This document shows, piece by piece, positions 32,949 to 44,467 of a stretch of 64,000 bases of DNA. This DNA is from Kerstersia gyiorum. GTDB taxonomy: Bacteria; Pseudomonadota; Gammaproteobacteria; Burkholderiales; Burkholderiaceae_B. The stretch spans positions 62,001 to 126,000 of the forward strand of contig NZ_SGWZ01000003.1 in NCBI RefSeq assembly GCF_004216755.1, given 5' to 3'. The translations under genes were made by a program, and so were the position numbers. Within the stretch, counting starts at the first letter, position 1. The number at the start of each line of letters is the position of its first letter. A model generated the notes under the pieces. The model saw only the letters and a program-made list of their open reading frames with translations, searched no databases and was not told the DNA's origin.

Positions 32949-35570
32949 ATGCAAAAGAACGATCTTTCCGCCCATACCCCCATGATGCGGCAATACCTGG
33001 AACTCAAACAGGAAGCCGGCCCGTTGCTGCTGCTTTACCGCATGGGGGATTTCTATGAGATGTTCTACGAGGACGCCGAGCGCGGCGCGCGACTGCTCAA
33101 CCTGACGCTGACCAAGCGCGGCAATTCAGCAGGGGCGCCGATTCCCATGGCCGGCATTCCGGTGCACGCGGTGGACCAGTACATCGCCAAACTCGTCGCG
33201 CAGAATATTTCCGTAGCCATTTGCGAACAGATCGGCGACCCTGCCACCAGCAAGGGGCCCGTGGAACGCAAGATCGTCCGCATTGTGACGCCCGGCACGC
33301 TGACCGACGATGCCCTGCTGCCCAGCAAATCCGACCGTATCCTGGCCGCCCTGTCGACGACCGGCAAGGCGCCCCGCAAGCTGCGCCATGGGCTGGCGTG
33401 GTTGAACCTCGCCAGCGGCGATTTCCGTGTGTCGGAGTGCGACCCTGCCGAACTCGAAGCCGAGCTGCACCGGATCGCCCCGGCGGAACTCATCATCGCC
33501 GACCAGGCTGAATTGCCGATCGCCTTCGACGGTGCCATTGCCCGCACGCCGGACTGGCATTTCGAGTACGAAGGTGCGCGCAGCCATCTGCTGGCCCATT
33601 TCCGCACGGATTCCCTGGCCGGTTTCGATGCCGAAGACCTGGAAGCCGCGCAATGCGCCGCGGGCGCCCTGCTGCGCTATGCCACTCGCACCCAGGCGCA
33701 GACGCTGACGCACGTGCAGACGCTCAAGGTGGATCGCAGCGGCCAGTATGTGGTGCTGGACCCCTATACCCGCCGCAATCTTGAACTGACGCGTACGCTT
33801 TCCGGCGAGGAAACCCCCACGCTGTTCTCGCTGCTGGACCACTGCCACACGCCCATGGGCAGCCGCCTGCTCAAGCGCTGGCTGCATCACCCCCTGCGCG
33901 ACAATGCACCGGTGCTGGCCCGCCAGCAATCCATCGAAGCCCTGCTGGCAGCGGCTCCCGGCGCCTCGGCCTGGCAGACGGAAGCCTTGCTCAACGGACT
34001 GCAACGCGCCTTGCGCCCGATTCCCGACCTGGAACGCATTGCAACGCGCCTGGCGCTGCGCACCTTGCGGCCACGAGAGCTCGCCAGCCTGCGCGAGGCG
34101 CTGCTGGCACTGCCCGGCGTCCTCCAGGCCCTGGCATTACCTCAGGACAGTGCCGTCCCACTCCTGCACTATTTGGCCGCCAGCCTGGAAATCGACCCAG
34201 GGCTGGGGGAACTGCTGACACGCGCCATTGCCGCTGAACCCGCAGCTGCCATCCGTGATGGCGGCGTGATCGCCACCGGCTACGACAGCGAACTGGACGA
34301 ACTGCGCAGCCTTGCCAGCGACAACGGCGAATTCCTGATGCGGCTGGAAACCCGCGAGCGTGAACGCACCGGCATTTCCAACCTCAAGGTTGAGTACAAC
34401 CGCGTGCATGGCTTCTATATCGAAGTGTCGCGCCTGCATGCGGAGAAAGTCCCGACGGAATACCGCCGCCGCCAGACCCTGAAGAATGCCGAGCGCTACA
34501 TTACGCCTGAGCTGAAAAGCTGGGAAGACAAGATCCTCTCGTCCAAGGACCGCTCCCTGGCCCGGGAAAAATGGTTGTACGAACAATTGCTGGATGCCCT
34601 GGCGCCGCACGCACCGGCGCTGTCGGCGTGCGCCGCCGCGCTGGCCGAGCTCGATAGCCTGGGCGCCCTGGCCCACCATGCTCGCACGCATGCCTGGGTA
34701 CGCCCGGAATTGTCCGACCAGGCAGAAATCAGCATCGAAGCCGGCCGCCACCCGGTGGTGGAGAACGCCATAGAACGCTTCACCCCCAATGACTGCCAGC
34801 TGGACTCCACCCGCCTGATGCTGCTGGTCACCGGCCCGAACATGGGGGGTAAATCCACCTATATGCGGCAGGTCGCTCTCATCGCCCTGCTGGCCCGCAT
34901 CGGCAGCTTCGTGCCCGCCACACAGGCGCGCATCGGCAGCCTGGACCGCATTTTCACCCGCATAGGTGCCGCCGACGACCTCGCTGGCGGCCGCTCCACC
35001 TTCATGATGGAGATGACCGAAGCCGCCACCATCCTGTCTGCCAGTACCAGCCACAGCCTGGTTCTGATGGACGAGATCGGGCGCGGCACCTCGACTTACG
35101 ACGGCCTGGCGCTGGCTTGGGCCATCGCTCACCGCCTGCTCACCCACAATCATGCGCTGACCTTGTTCGCCACCCACTATTTCGAACTGACGCGCATGCC
35201 ATCGGAGTTTCCGCAGGCTGCCAACGTGCATCTGGCAGCGGCGGAATCTGCCAGCGGCATCGTGTTCCTGCATGAAGTGCGAGAAGGCCCCGCCAGCCGC
35301 AGCTATGGCATCCAGGTCGCGCAACGTGCGGGCATTCCAGCGGCCGTCATCCGCCATGCCAGCCGCGAACTGGAACGCCTGGAAAGCCAGGGCCAGCCCA
35401 CGCCGCAGCTTGGCTTGTTCAGCCAGGGCTTCGACGCCCCCGCCCCCTCCCCTGCTGCCGAGGCCGAAGCCCATCCCGCCGTCACCGCGCTGTCCGATAT
35501 CGACCCGGACAGCCTCACGCCCAGGGAAGCCCTGGACGCCCTCTACCGCTTGAAAGGCCTGCTGCAATGA
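32949..35570 (+). CDS. mutS: DNA mismatch repair protein MutS
   Basis: MutS recognises mismatches and small loops. The ATG at 32949 gives MQKNDLSAHTPMMRQYLELK, the usual beginning; the ORF extension to 32847 is not conserved. Length 873 residues is normal. Visible: the mismatch-binding Phe-x-Glu in GDFYEMF (about residue 36), the ABC ATPase Walker A GPNMGGKSTYMRQ (about residue 630), the LAGGRSTFMMEM loop, Walker B LVLMDEIGRGTSTYDG and the DHALTLFATHYFEL-like switch region. The stop overlaps the start of roxA (ATGA), so the two are co-translated. Confidence 0.96.
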   Translation: MQKNDLSAHTPMMRQYLELKQEAGPLLLLYRMGDFYEMFYEDAERGARLLNLTLTKRGNSAGAPIPMAGIPVHAVDQYIAKLVAQNISVAICEQIGDPATSKGPVERKIVRIVTPGTLTDDALLPSKSDRILAALSTTGKAPRKLRHGLAWLNLASGDFRVSECDPAELEAELHRIAPAELIIADQAELPIAFDGAIARTPDWHFEYEGARSHLLAHFRTDSLAGFDAEDLEAAQCAAGALLRYATRTQAQTLTHVQTLKVDRSGQYVVLDPYTRRNLELTRTLSGEETPTLFSLLDHCHTPMGSRLLKRWLHHPLRDNAPVLARQQSIEALLAAAPGASAWQTEALLNGLQRALRPIPDLERIATRLALRTLRPRELASLREALLALPGVLQALALPQDSAVPLLHYLAASLEIDPGLGELLTRAIAAEPAAAIRDGGVIATGYDSELDELRSLASDNGEFLMRLETRERERTGISNLKVEYNRVHGFYIEVSRLHAEKVPTEYRRRQTLKNAERYITPELKSWEDKILSSKDRSLAREKWLYEQLLDALAPHAPALSACAAALAELDSLGALAHHARTHAWVRPELSDQAEISIEAGRHPVVENAIERFTPNDCQLDSTRLMLLVTGPNMGGKSTYMRQVALIALLARIGSFVPATQARIGSLDRIFTRIGAADDLAGGRSTFMMEMTEAATILSASTSHSLVLMDEIGRGTSTYDGLALAWAIAHRLLTHNHALTLFATHYFELTRMPSEFPQAANVHLAAAESASGIVFLHEVREGPASRSYGIQVAQRAGIPAAVIRHASRELERLESQGQPTPQLGLFSQGFDAPAPSPAAEAEAHPAVTALSDIDPDSLTPREALDALYRLKGLLQ

Positions 35571-36769
35571 ACCTGGATACTCCGCTGACCCTGCTGGGCG
35601 GCATCAGCCCCGCAGAATTCATGCGCACCTACTGGCAGCGCAAGCCCTTGCTGATCCGCCAGGCCGTTCCTGGCATCAAGCCTCCCGTGAAAATCCCGGG
35701 GCTGCGCAAGCTGGCACGCGAAGATGATGTCGAATCGCGGCTGATCTGGAAAGAGGACGGCGAATGGCAGATGGAAAACGGGCCGTTCGCACGCCTGCCC
35801 AAGCGCGATGAACGCGAATGGACGCTGCTGGTTCAGAGCCTGGACCAGCACGACGATGCTGCCGCGCACCTGATGCAGCAGTTCCGCTTCATTCCCGACG
35901 CTCGCCTGGACGATGTCATGGTCAGCGTTGCCAGCGACGGTGGCGGCGTTGGCCCCCACTTCGACAGCTACGACGTTTTCCTGCTGCAGGCCCAGGGTAC
36001 CCGCCACTGGCGCATCGGCCAGCAGCGCGACCTTGATCTGGTCCCGGACCTGCCTCTGAAGATACTCAGCAACTTCCAGCCGGACGCCGAATACTACCTA
36101 GAGCCCGGCGATATGCTGTACCTGCCCCCCCAGGCCGCGCACGACGGCATTGCGGTCGGCAATGACTGCATGACGATTTCCATCGGTTTTCGCTCCCCGG
36201 ACCGGGCGACGCTGGCGCGCGGCATGCTGGAAGCGGCCATGGACCAGGTCATGGAACGCGCCACTTGCAGCGGCGGCACCTATGCTCAGCCGCTCCTGCC
36301 CGGCCCCGACCTGTCCGCGCGCTATCGCGATCCGGGCCAGCCGGCCACCGCCACACCAGCGGAAATCCCCGGCAAGCTGGTCAAGCATGCACTGGATAGC
36401 GTCGCCAAGGTGCGTTTCGACGAAGCGCTGGCGACACGATTCCTGGGCTGCTGGCTCAGCGAACCGCACCCGAACGCCGTATTCGAATCCAGTCTGGAAG
36501 ACAGCGACGATACCGCCGACAGCCTGCCCGATAGCCTGCCTTCCCATGGCCGGCTGGTGCTGGACCGGCGCACCCGGATGCTCTACCGCGAGCGCCAGTG
36601 CTTCATCAACGGGGAATGCCTGGAATGCCCGCCAGACGCATTGCTGCGCGCACTGGCCGACGCCAGGGAACTGCAGTGCACTGACTGGCGCAAGCGCCGT
36701 ATCGGGCTGGCCGTGCGTGAATACCTGACAGATTGGCTGGATGCCGGCTGGCTGCACTGGCGCGAATAA
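35567..36769 (+). CDS. roxA: Ribosomal protein L16 arginine hydroxylase-type cupin
   Basis: A 400-residue JmjC/cupin 2-oxoglutarate oxygenase of the RoxA/YcfD family, which hydroxylates an Arg of ribosomal protein uL16. N-terminal FMRTYWQRKPLLIRQAVPG is family-typical. The Fe-binding H-x-D...H set is visible: PHFDSYDVFLLQAQGTRHWRIG and the later PQAAHDGIAV. The C-terminal winged-helix-like part ends YLTDWLDAGWLHWRE. It overlaps mutS by 4 bp, which is a local arrangement without obvious functional link. Confidence 0.9.
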   Translation: MNLDTPLTLLGGISPAEFMRTYWQRKPLLIRQAVPGIKPPVKIPGLRKLAREDDVESRLIWKEDGEWQMENGPFARLPKRDEREWTLLVQSLDQHDDAAAHLMQQFRFIPDARLDDVMVSVASDGGGVGPHFDSYDVFLLQAQGTRHWRIGQQRDLDLVPDLPLKILSNFQPDAEYYLEPGDMLYLPPQAAHDGIAVGNDCMTISIGFRSPDRATLARGMLEAAMDQVMERATCSGGTYAQPLLPGPDLSARYRDPGQPATATPAEIPGKLVKHALDSVAKVRFDEALATRFLGCWLSEPHPNAVFESSLEDSDDTADSLPDSLPSHGRLVLDRRTRMLYRERQCFINGECLECPPDALLRALADARELQCTDWRKRRIGLAVREYLTDWLDAGWLHWRE

Positions 36770-36832
36770 ATAGCCAAGCTGCCATCCTGGCAGCGCCCGG
36801 ATGGCAGCTGCCTCCTCTGGGCACTGCCAATA

Positions 36833-36867
36833 AAAAAGCGGCCTGATGAGGACATCAGCCGCTTTTT
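36833..36867. terminator. Bidirectional terminator between roxA and fur
   Basis: A-rich and T-rich flanks surround a GCGG(C)CTGATG...CATCAGCCGC stem, so it can end transcription of roxA (+) and fur (-). Confidence 0.8.
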
Positions 36868-36906
36868 CACTTCCTGCCTGCGGAACAGGCAGAAGTAAAG
36901 TACTAC

Positions 36907-37317
36907 TCAGGCCTTCGGCGTGGCGAAGACGTTGATGGTGTACTCGGACAGGGTGTAACCCATTTCCTCGGCAATCTTGTGCAAGCGCTTCTCGATCTGG
37001 GGATCGTGAAACTCCTTGACCTCGCCGGTCTTGCTGCACACCAGGTGACCGTGGTGGCGCTCGCCGTCATTCAACTCGTACACAGCCTTGTTGCTGCCGA
37101 GCTGGTTGCGCTTGAGCAGGCCAGCCTGTTCAAACTGGGTCAACACACGGTACACCGTCGCCAGGCCGATTTCGATGTTATCAGCCATCAACAGGCGATA
37201 GACATCTTCAGCAGTCAGGTGACGTTGTTCGCTGTTGCGAAACACATCCAGAATTTTCAGGCGGGGAAAGGTTACCTTAAGCCCACTATCCTTGAGTTCA
37301 ATCTTATCCGATGCCAC
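36907..37317 (-). CDS. fur: Ferric uptake regulator
   Basis: A 136-residue Fur protein with a winged helix (residues 10-80: LKVTFPRLKILDVFRNSEQRHLTAEDVYRLL...EIGLATVYRVLTQFEQAGLL) and the metal/dimer domain containing GERHHGHLVCSKTGEVKEFHD. Only the first Cys of the usual C-x2-C pair is present (VCSKTG), and the C-terminal Cys pair is absent. This is seen in other betaproteobacterial Fur proteins and suggests no structural zinc at that site. It represses iron-uptake genes with Fe(II). No Fur box is obvious in its own upstream region. Confidence 0.95.
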   Translation of the reverse strand: MASDKIELKDSGLKVTFPRLKILDVFRNSEQRHLTAEDVYRLLMADNIEIGLATVYRVLTQFEQAGLLKRNQLGSNKAVYELNDGERHHGHLVCSKTGEVKEFHDPQIEKRLHKIAEEMGYTLSEYTINVFATPKA

Positions 37318-37580
37318 TTGTTCTCTCCAGATAGAACGCGGTTAACTCGGGTTTTACGGCAACGGACACCACGCCCAGCCACCGAAACCATTCGACCGCA
37401 CACTGCCGACGCGCTTCCTAAGTGCCAAGAAACGCACGACTACCCCGTCGCCGAAACTTTATGATGCACCCAGGCACGCGACACGTACCCGGAACTCGAA
37501 CAGCCATGGACAGCCGGCAGAAATTCCCGACTATTGAAGTTTAGCGGTTCTGCAGCCCAGAGCAAGCCTGGGCAGGCAAA

Positions 37581-37706
37581 TTACTTCTGGCGTGCTTTGA
37601 AACGGGGATTGGTTTTGCAGATCACGTAGATCTTGCCGCGACGGCGCACGACTTGACAGTCACGATGACGCTCTTTCGCGTTCTTGAGCGAAGCAACCAC
37701 TTTCAT
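37581..37706 (-). CDS. ykgO: 50S ribosomal protein L36, type B (zinc-free form)
   Basis: This gene is very short (41 codons). Translation begins MKVVASLKNAKERHRDCQVV and continues through RRRGKIYVICKTNPRFKARQK, a clear L36 type-B sequence. Type B lacks the zinc-binding C-x2-C...C-x4-H of type A and is used as the alternative L36 in zinc limitation in some bacteria. AAGGA lies 7-11 bases before the ATG on the minus strand. It stands alone downstream of nothing recognisable, 263 bp from the fur start. Most proteobacteria that carry type B regulate it with Zur; no Zur box is obvious. Confidence 0.93.
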   Translation of the reverse strand: MKVVASLKNAKERHRDCQVVRRRGKIYVICKTNPRFKARQK

Positions 37707-38082
37707 GGGATTTTCCTTGTTGAACTGGCGACAGACCGCTTACAGAGTGTGCTCGACCGCGCCGCTGATAATCGAAACCGTACGGGCCATGAAAACCTGA
37801 ACCCATAGCCCGGCAAAAACCTGTCTGGCAAAAGCCATACAGGCATAGTTAGCCCTAAAGGATAACACAAGCCCAAGCATCGAGACAAGAAATGCCTGGA
37901 ATATCGCTGGACTATCGGCTTCTGCACCACAGCAGGATCATGACCGACAGTGTAGCGCCGCCAGCACTTTGCTGAAACGATAACGATGTGTCCCTTCGTT
38001 TCCTAGATTTCAGTCAGTCACAGTCCAGACGCCCCGACAGCGTAAAATGATGTTTTGCGTTTTCTTTCCGGTTGCCCGCACT
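37707..38082. other. Intergenic region between L36B and DUF1841 genes
   Basis: No gene is seen in these 376 bases. The two flanking genes are divergent, so it holds both promoters. A possible -10 TAAAAT lies at 38042-38047, about 35 bp before the DUF1841 start. The region is moderately AT-rich in its middle (37840-37900). Confidence 0.5.
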
Positions 38083-38508
38083 ATGTTCAATCCGTCACGC
38101 GATCAGGTGCGCCAGTTCTTCATCGAAGCATGGCGCAAGCACCGGGCCGGCGAAGTCCAGACCCCGCTGGAAGCCATGGCCGTGGAATGGATGGCCGAGC
38201 ATCCCGAATACCATCAGGATCTCGAAAGCGAAGAAGCGCTGGCCACTGACTATTCCGTGGAACAAGGCCGCACCAACCCCTTCCTGCATCTCTCCATGCA
38301 CCTTGCGATCGAGGAGCAGTTGTCCATCGACCATCCACGCGGCATACGCGCCGCTTTCGAACGCATGGCCAACCGCAGCGACCGCCACCACGCCATCCAT
38401 GAAATCATGGAATGCCTGGGCCAGGTGGTCTGGGAATCGCAGCGCCTGGGAACGCCGTTGGACAGCGACACATATATCGAACTGATCCGCCAACGCGCCA
38501 GCAAGTAG
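38083..38508 (+). CDS. DUF1841 family protein
   Basis: A 141-residue protein of the DUF1841 family, of unknown function, common in beta- and gammaproteobacteria. The conserved core NPFLHLSMHLAIEEQLSIDHPRGIRAAFERM and HHAIHEIMECLGQVVWESQR are both present. ATG at 38083 (MFNPSRDQVRQFF) is preferred over the upstream ATG at 38050 region, which lies in the likely promoter. Followed by a terminator. Confidence 0.88.
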   Translation: MFNPSRDQVRQFFIEAWRKHRAGEVQTPLEAMAVEWMAEHPEYHQDLESEEALATDYSVEQGRTNPFLHLSMHLAIEEQLSIDHPRGIRAAFERMANRSDRHHAIHEIMECLGQVVWESQRLGTPLDSDTYIELIRQRASK

Positions 38509-38558
38509 GCCCGGCCCGGCGACAAAAAAGGGCCCCCACGCGGCGCCTTCGGCTTGCT

Positions 38559-38579
38559 GCCCCCCAAGGGGGCGTTTTT
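38559..38579 (+). terminator. Terminator of the DUF1841 gene
   Basis: GCCCCC-CAA-GGGGGC stem followed by GTTTTT. The flanks GACAAAAA and TTTTTGTC (38521 to 38582) add further pairing. Confidence 0.85.
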
Positions 38580-38600
38580 GTCTTGGGGCGGCCCGGCGAC

Positions 38601-38652
38601 AAAAAAGGCCCCTGCCCGGCAACCCTCGAAAGGATTGCCGGGACAGGGGCCT
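38601..38652 (-). terminator. Terminator of icd
   Basis: A long imperfect hairpin with arms GGCCCCTG...CAGGGGCC (38607-38614 and 38645-38652), inner arms CCGGCAA/TTGCCGG, and six T on the minus strand (38601-38606). It lies about 43 bp beyond the icd stop. The stretch cccggcgacaaaaaagg occurs twice, here and at 38514-38532. Confidence 0.85.
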
Positions 38653-38694
38653 TCGTGTTTCCTGCGCGCCTGGGCAAGCCGGGCGCGGGAACCC

Positions 38695-40923
<2,229 letters not shown>

Positions 40924-41351
40924 TTTTTCTCGTTAACTTGCTCAATCACGGAAACCGCGGATACTTCGCGCAGCACAGCATCGGCCGGTCAAGGCACGAT
41001 GCATGCAGCGCCGTTCACCGTGGGGACGAACGGCACCCTGGCACTATTGCGGGCCTGTATCAGCTTCGACGACAAGAAAGGGATCTTGGCTTGCGCCGTG
41101 GGGAAAAGCACGCAAGGCCGGCATCGGTTCTGGAGCCGAAGACGCCGAAAAAAGGCGCCCTGAGGGCGCCAACGAGTATAGCAAGAAAAGCTCTCATCTT
41201 CGGCCAAACCGAGGACAAGCCAAGGGAAACAGCGCAATAGGGGTCTGCACCGGGTAGCGCCGCGCCGGAACCCGCGACCGGTTTCCCGGCTGGCACGGAT
41301 TCCAGCGCACCGGCAGATGCCGGCCGCGCCCCATTCCCATCCTTTTTCCGG
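40924..41351. other. Intergenic region between the M16 protease gene and icd
   Basis: No gene is supported in these 428 bases. The part next to icd holds the icd promoter. A terminator hairpin sits at 41148-41170. Several short frames exist on both strands but none has a family resemblance or a ribosome site. Confidence 0.5.
41148..41170 (-). terminator. Probable terminator of the M16 protease gene
   Basis: GGCGCCC-TGA-GGGCGCC (41154-41170) is a perfect 7-bp stem followed on the minus strand by six T (41148-41153). It lies about 180 bp past the protease stop. Confidence 0.75.
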
Positions 41352-44102
41352 CTATGGCTTCTTGGAAAAGTCACCGGCAATGGCACGGCTCCAGTCGTCC
41401 GGATGCATGTACTTGCGCAGCACGCGGTTGACTTCCGCTGCGTCAAGCTGGCGCAGTTTCTGCTCGAATGCCTCGACCCAGGCAAAGCTGCGGCCGGTTT
41501 CCTGGTAGTTGGACCAGCGCTGCGCCAGATTTTCATCCACCGTCCGCGACAGGCGCTGGTAATTCAACAACGCCTCTATGCCCTCTGCCACTTCCTTGTC
41601 CGTAAAGCCTTTCTCCAGCGCCTCGCTCAAGGTCTCATTGATCAGGGTTTCCAGGCGTTCGCGGTTGGACGGTGCGAAGATGGCATAGACACGCCAGCGT
41701 GCCGCCGGTTCGAAGGCCGATACCGTGGCATGGCTGCGCACGCTATAGGACAGGCCCGCTTCTTCCCGGATCTTCATCCAGAGGCGCGAGGTTTCCGAAG
41801 CGCCCAGCAAGAAGTTGGACAGCATCAACGCCGGGTAATCCGGATTGTCGTCCTGCATCTCGAAGCTACCGCCAGCCAGATAGAATGCGTTGGCCTTGTC
41901 GGGCGTTTCAATTTCGAACTGCTGGGCGTCGACCTTGCGATAACCGTTATCCACGCGGGTATAGCTGGGCGCCTTGCGCCAACCGGCAACACCTTCCACC
42001 AATGCCTGTTCAGCGGCTTCGGCATCGAAATCGCCCACCGCAGAGAACGTCAGCTGGCCGGCGCCATAGAACGCCTCGTGAAAAGCCTTGAGCTTTTCCC
42101 GCTTGACCGCCTTGAGGTCATCGAGTTCTTCCTGGAAGGTCGGCTGATAGCGCACGTCATCCTTGGCCCAGGGGTTGTCATGGCGCGCCAGTGCCTTGCC
42201 CGCCAGCCCCATGGGATCGCTCATGGCATTGCGCAGCCGGTTGCTTTCCTGGCCCAGGTAGGTTTTCAGCTCGTCCTGCGGAAACACCGGATTGCGCAAT
42301 AGGTCGAACACCAGCGCAATCATCCTGGGCAGGTTCTCACGCGGCGCGGACAACGTTACCTCCACCTGCCCCTTGCCGCCAGAAATTCCCAGGGTACCGC
42401 GCAGGCTGTCGATCTCGTCATTGATCTCCTGGCGCGAACGGGTCTTGGTGCCCATGCCCAGCATATCGGCCACGATCTCTTCTTCGACACGGTGGCCCTT
42501 GAGAGTCTCCGCATCACCGAAGTACAGCTTCAAGACTGCTTCGGCACGCTGGCTGCGGGTACTCTTGGGCAACATGGCGATGCCGATGCTGCCGTTGGGC
42601 AGCGTCAAGGTCTTGCGCATGGTGGCCGCGTCAATGGCGGCGGGACTGGTATCAAAGACTTCTGCGGGAGGCGCCTGGCCATCCCCGGCGTAATCAGCCA
42701 CCAGTTGCGCCACATCGGGTGCCGCCAGTTCGGGCGCACGCACCGGCTTGTCCGTGGGTACGTACCGGCCCGAGGTACGGTTGCTGCGCACCAGATAACT
42801 GCGCGACACCGATTCCACTTCGTCCAGCCCGGCATTGCGCACCCAGTCGCGCTGCAGGAAGAACAGGCGCCAGTCGCCGGCGGCAATGGCTTCCGTCAGC
42901 GCAATGCCCAGGCTTTGCGCATCGCCGAAGGTTCGTTCCCAATCGGTCAGCCACTGGTTGCGGGCACGGTCCAGGTCCTGTTGCGACATCACCCGCTTGC
43001 CCTGCGACTCCAGCACGTCGGTCAGCGCTTCCAGAGCCTTGTCTTCGCTCATGCCTGGCTGCAACTGCGCGCCGAACATGGCCACGCCGGCATCGCGCCG
43101 CGCCATGGCGAAACCGAACACGCCGGTTGCGAGATTGTTCTGCACCAGGTCCCGGTACAACTGCCCCGACGGCGTATCGGACAGCATCATGGTCGCCAGG
43201 TTGAAATAGACATAGTCCGGCGCTGCGGCGGAAGGCACGTGATACAGGGCCGCCACCATGGGGGTTCCGCCAACGCGCCTGACGGTGACGCTGCGTTCGC
43301 CATCCTGCACGGGCTCCACGGTATATTCACGCGGCAACTCGCGCTGCGGACGGGGAATCTTGCCGAAGGCATCGGCAATCATGGCCAGCGTCGCCTCTTC
43401 ATCGAAAGCACCGCTCAGGACCAGCACGGCATTATCCGGCTGGTAATAGACACGGTAGAAATTACGCAGCTGGGCAATATCCACATTCTCGACGTCGCTG
43501 CGCGCGCCTATGGTGCTCTTGCCATAGCTGTGCCATAGATAGGCGGCTGACTGCATGCGCTGCATCAACACCCGGAAAGGGCTGTTTTCGCCACTTTCCA
43601 TTTCATTGCGCACCACTGTCATTTCCGAGGCCAGGTCTTCGCTGGCAATCGTGGAGTTCACCATGGCGTCGGCCTGCCAGCGCAGATACCACTCCAGGTT
43701 TTCCGGGCTGGCGGCGAAACTGGCGTAGTAATTGGTGCGATCGGTAGAAGTCGTACCGTTGGCCTGCAAGCCACGCCGCGAAAATTCTCCCAGTGCATTG
43801 GGCGTGGTGGGAGTCCCCTTGAACAGCATGTGCTCCAGCAGGTGTGCCATGCCGGTCTGACCGTAGTTTTCGTGACGAGACCCCACGAGATAGGTCATGT
43901 TGACCGTGGTCACCGGTGTGGATGCATCAGGAGCAAGCACTACTTTCAGCCCATTGGCCAACCGATACTCGCTGACGCCTTCGACTGTCGCAACCTTGGA
44001 CACCCCTGCAGGCAGGGTTGCTGCAACCAGTACGGGCGGTGCGACCAGTCCCAACGCCATGGCCATCAAACCCTTGACCACTCTATTAAGATTGAAAGAC
44101 AT
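41352..44102 (-). CDS. M16 family zinc metallopeptidase, exported
   Basis: A 916-residue insulinase/pitrilysin-type protein. The ATG at 44102 has GGAGG upstream and gives a signal-like N-terminus (MSFNLNRVVKGLMAMALGLVAPPVLVA); the frame to 44231 is longer but not convincing. The inverted zinc motif HLLEH in GMAHLLEHMLFKGTP (about residue 75) with the downstream Glu identifies an active first M16 unit, and a second M16-like unit follows (about 500-900). Predicted periplasmic processing of small peptides or misfolded fragments. Large two-repeat M16 proteins like this are common in betaproteobacteria. Single-gene unit. Confidence 0.92.
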   Translation of the reverse strand: MSFNLNRVVKGLMAMALGLVAPPVLVAATLPAGVSKVATVEGVSEYRLANGLKVVLAPDASTPVTTVNMTYLVGSRHENYGQTGMAHLLEHMLFKGTPTTPNALGEFSRRGLQANGTTSTDRTNYYASFAASPENLEWYLRWQADAMVNSTIASEDLASEMTVVRNEMESGENSPFRVLMQRMQSAAYLWHSYGKSTIGARSDVENVDIAQLRNFYRVYYQPDNAVLVLSGAFDEEATLAMIADAFGKIPRPQRELPREYTVEPVQDGERSVTVRRVGGTPMVAALYHVPSAAAPDYVYFNLATMMLSDTPSGQLYRDLVQNNLATGVFGFAMARRDAGVAMFGAQLQPGMSEDKALEALTDVLESQGKRVMSQQDLDRARNQWLTDWERTFGDAQSLGIALTEAIAAGDWRLFFLQRDWVRNAGLDEVESVSRSYLVRSNRTSGRYVPTDKPVRAPELAAPDVAQLVADYAGDGQAPPAEVFDTSPAAIDAATMRKTLTLPNGSIGIAMLPKSTRSQRAEAVLKLYFGDAETLKGHRVEEEIVADMLGMGTKTRSRQEINDEIDSLRGTLGISGGKGQVEVTLSAPRENLPRMIALVFDLLRNPVFPQDELKTYLGQESNRLRNAMSDPMGLAGKALARHDNPWAKDDVRYQPTFQEELDDLKAVKREKLKAFHEAFYGAGQLTFSAVGDFDAEAAEQALVEGVAGWRKAPSYTRVDNGYRKVDAQQFEIETPDKANAFYLAGGSFEMQDDNPDYPALMLSNFLLGASETSRLWMKIREEAGLSYSVRSHATVSAFEPAARWRVYAIFAPSNRERLETLINETLSEALEKGFTDKEVAEGIEALLNYQRLSRTVDENLAQRWSNYQETGRSFAWVEAFEQKLRQLDAAEVNRVLRKYMHPDDWSRAIAGDFSKKP

Positions 44103-44467
44103 AGCCCTCCCAGAAATCAGTTGATATGACTGCGGCTGCTCCGCGATGCCCATGGCGCCATGCCATGGTGCCACGTATGCAGAGTGGCGGCCCAATGCCG
44201 CACATGCCATGCCCAATGCTGGCACAAACATTAGATATAAACAATAAATCAGACACGGCAGGCCGGCCAGTTTAGACCGATGTTCCTGCGTGCCGCCAGC
44301 GGAGTTTGTAAAGCTTTTTCATTTCGCTTCACTGCAGCTGGGCAACAGCGTCCCACCCTGCTCCGCCTCACCCTCCCTCACAGGGCCGGACAAAAAAATG
44401 CCGGCCACGCGGGCCGGCATCATGGACAGGACACACCTGCCGCGGAAATCAGCCCGAAGGCCCATAA
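44103..44467. other. Intergenic region between dnaJ and the M16 protease gene
   Basis: No gene is seen. It contains the protease promoter region (AT-rich at 44230-44255) and the dnaJ terminator at 44392-44420. Confidence 0.5.
44392..44420 (-). terminator. Terminator of the dnaK-dnaJ unit
   Basis: ATGCCGGCC (44398-44406) pairs perfectly with GGCCGGCAT (44412-44420), followed on the minus strand by seven T. It lies about 50 bp beyond the dnaJ stop. Confidence 0.88.
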
